A DNA stretch of 16,453 nt, from positions 1 to 16,453 of the forward strand of contig JAMXLG010000119.1 of the NCBI GenBank assembly GCA_024281135.1. The letters run 5' to 3'. Positions 15,248 to 16,453 of the stretch are shown in pieces (within the stretch, counting starts at the first letter, position 1; every line of letters starts with the position of its first letter). A program made the position numbers and the translations under genes. The DNA is from Vulcanimicrobiia bacterium. GTDB lineage: Bacteria; Eremiobacterota; Eremiobacteria; Baltobacterales; Baltobacteraceae. The notes under the pieces are model-generated. The model had not been told where the DNA came from and ran no database searches. It was given only the letters and a program-made list of their open reading frames with translations.

Positions 15248-15985
15248 ATGCGAAAGCTACTTCCATTTCTCGTTCTCGCCGCGCTTTGCGCATGCTCCGG
15301 CGCCGGCGGTGGCGGCCGTGCGAACTCGGCAATGCCCGCAGGCGGCCCATCGGGGCTGATTCCTATGAGTGCGACGCCGACCCCAATGCCGACGATTTTG
15401 ATCGAGCCCGGCTACATCAACGGCCTCGATAATCAGTTCACGCCGAACGACGGCGACACGGCATCGGGTGGACACGGATCCGCGGTCGACGGCATCGCGT
15501 GCGCACCGTCTATGGTCGAGAACAAGTATCACGTCCACTTTTTCGTAGGCGTGATGGTAAACGGGAGACAGATGGCGACCCCGGATGCGATCGGTATGCT
15601 CCAATCGGGCACCGAAACAAACGGGTACACAAACAGCGCCCACTGCTATTACATGATCCACACGCACGATGCGAGCGGTTTGATACACGTCGAATCCGCG
15701 TCGACGGCGTCGCTCGGCTCATCACTTGTGAACTTAGGCGAAGTGCTCGATGTTTGGGGTGAGAGACTCGCCTCGACGACCTTCGGTCCATTCTCAGGAA
15801 CAGTGCGCGTCTTTTACGCGAAGACCAATCTCGGCAATATCATCGGTGGTCCGTACTACCAGTACACCGGAACTGCTCCAAGGTCGATTCCCCTCTACTC
15901 GCATGAAGCGATTTGGATTCAAATCGGCTCGTCGTACGTCCCCGCCTCGCGATTGCCGAGAATCCGCTTTTACACGCAATATTAA
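15248..15985 (+). CDS. histidine-rich lipoprotein with HTHDASG motif
   Basis: This 245-residue protein starts with a type II signal peptide; a lipobox LCAC puts the lipidated cysteine at residue 16. A Gly-rich and Pro/Thr-rich linker follows (17-50). The folded part (about 51-245) carries H95-x-H97, H132-C133, H138-x-H140-D141 and H147. The block MIHTHDASGLIHVES (136-150), followed by a stretch ending in GEVLDVWG (164-171), recurs, as I recall, in uncharacterised exported proteins of Actinobacteria and Chloroflexi. The clustered histidines suggest a metal site; C85 and C133 could form a disulfide. No function is known to me. No ribosome binding site is seen in the 30 bases before the ATG, so the message may be leaderless or rely on the structured upstream region. 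Confidence 0.75.
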   Translation: MRKLLPFLVLAALCACSGAGGGGRANSAMPAGGPSGLIPMSATPTPMPTILIEPGYINGLDNQFTPNDGDTASGGHGSAVDGIACAPSMVENKYHVHFFVGVMVNGRQMATPDAIGMLQSGTETNGYTNSAHCYYMIHTHDASGLIHVESASTASLGSSLVNLGEVLDVWGERLASTTFGPFSGTVRVFYAKTNLGNIIGGPYYQYTGTAPRSIPLYSHEAIWIQIGSSYVPASRLPRIRFYTQY

Positions 15986-16006
15986 GCTTTTCACGCAATA
16001 GTAAAG
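15967..16006 (+). repeat. imperfect 20-bp tandem duplication across a stop codon
   Basis: CTTTTACACGCAATATTAAG (15967-15986) is followed directly by CTTTTCACGCAATAGTAAAG (15987-16006). They differ by one substitution and two compensating single-base indels. The first copy encodes the last residues and stop of the lipoprotein. Confidence 0.75.
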
Positions 16007-16007
16007 C

Positions 16008-16295
16008 GTGACGTTCATCAGTAAGCCCATTGTGCCGGAAGGCGGCGCATTCGACGTTGCCGCCATGAGTCAGGGGGAACCGTCACTACCAGTCGCGTTC
16101 CGCTTCGGCGACGATGTTTTAACGGTCGCAGTGGTCCGAAGGTCCTGGCGCACGACCAAGGACGATCGCGGCGATACATATCTAAAGCGCCATTGGTACG
16201 AATTCATTACACAAGACGGCCGAATCGCCGTAGTGTATTTCGATCGTGGCGCGAAGCGAGGGCATTCCCGATGGTACCTGTTTACGCTAGAATGA
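16008..16295 (+). CDS. small DUF6504-like protein
   Basis: From GTG at 16008 the frame gives 95 residues. A later in-frame ATG at 16065 would give 76 and is equally possible; neither has a clear ribosome binding site. The conserved-looking part starts at about residue 28. It has an RFGDDVLTVAVV strand, RSWRTTKDDRG, then HWYEFITQDGRIAVVYFDR and a final SRWYLFTLE. The pattern of W, WY, a DGR turn and a closing W-Y-L resembles DUF6504-type small beta domains, recalled only approximately; in some bacteria these lie beside DNA-damage polymerase genes. It begins 22 bases after the lipoprotein stop, within the reach of the tandem duplication. Function unknown. Confidence 0.6.
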   Translation: MTFISKPIVPEGGAFDVAAMSQGEPSLPVAFRFGDDVLTVAVVRRSWRTTKDDRGDTYLKRHWYEFITQDGRIAVVYFDRGAKRGHSRWYLFTLE

Positions 16296-16357
16296 TGGGA
16301 CCTAGATGATAACGAATACCTCAGCCGCGCCCGCCTAGCTAAAAGTCGAGGTCTACT

Positions 16358-16453
16358 ATGGACCCCACACTAGAAATAACGGCGATGCCCGCTCCACAAT
16401 GGCTCTTCGGCTATGAGATTAGTGAAGAGCAGCGTCTCCTATTTGCACGCCTA
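16358..16453 (+). CDS. N-terminal part of an unrecognised gene, cut by the window end
   Basis: ATG at 16358 stands six bases behind GAGG (16348-16351) and opens a frame of 32 codons without stop up to the last base. The peptide starts MDPTLEITAMPAPQWLFG and continues with a charged stretch (EISEEQRLLFARL) that would suit a helix. No signal peptide is seen, so it is probably cytoplasmic. I do not recognise the family. The 62 bases between it and the preceding gene hold no obvious promoter or terminator. Confidence 0.55.
   Translation, partial: MDPTLEITAMPAPQWLFGYEISEEQRLLFARL

Overview
The window is a dense, GC-rich bacterial stretch with frequent GTG and TTG starts, Shine-Dalgarno sites of the GGAGG type, two lipoprotein signal peptides, and Ser/Pro/Thr-rich linkers behind the signal sequences. 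No marker gene (rRNA, tRNA or ribosomal protein) is present. The mix of giant Asp-box (BNR/sortilin-like) exported proteins, GT-C membrane proteins and small orphan lipoproteins would suit a poorly cultivated soil phylum such as Eremiobacterota (WPS-2) or Acidobacteriota. That placement is a guess from style, not a proven one.

Left part (1-8131). A GT-C family membrane glycosyltransferase reads leftward (21-1526). A second leftward gene may begin at base 6 and be cut by the window edge. Divergent from the glycosyltransferase are two rightward, paralogous exported proteins of about 1040 residues (1573-4728 and 5018-8131), each with eleven Asp-box repeats. The first has a plain signal peptide and the second a lipobox; both use TTG starts behind strong ribosome binding sites. 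The 289-base gap between them holds a widespread REP-like element with a perfect 15-bp hairpin. It also holds a 54-codon proline-rich acidic ORF on the minus strand (4799-4963), too short for ordinary ORF cut-offs.

Centre (8142-15050). Seven minus-strand genes are packed as one probable operon. In transcription order they are: a DegT-type sugar aminotransferase, a left-handed beta-helix acyltransferase with a C-terminal zinc ribbon, an FAD-dependent amine-oxidase-like protein, a polytopic GT-C-like membrane protein, a ROK sugar kinase of the Mak/fructokinase type, a zinc-free MDR quinone oxidoreductase, and a DUF2231-Rieske fusion. The first three are joined by ATGA overlaps and the rest are separated or overlapped by a few to 61 bases. 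The aminotransferase and acyltransferase together make an N-acylated amino sugar on a nucleotide carrier (family knowledge). With the membrane protein they suggest surface-glycan synthesis, while the last three genes look like carbon and redox metabolism carried on the same transcript.

Right part (15051-16453). A 197-base divergent intergenic region carries helically phased GCCTA boxes and nested inverted repeats. It is followed by a rightward histidine-rich lipoprotein with an HTHDASG signature, a small DUF6504-like protein, and the start of an unrecognised gene that runs off the window. A 20-bp imperfect tandem duplication spans the lipoprotein stop codon. No CRISPR array, tRNA, rRNA, transposase or phage gene was seen.
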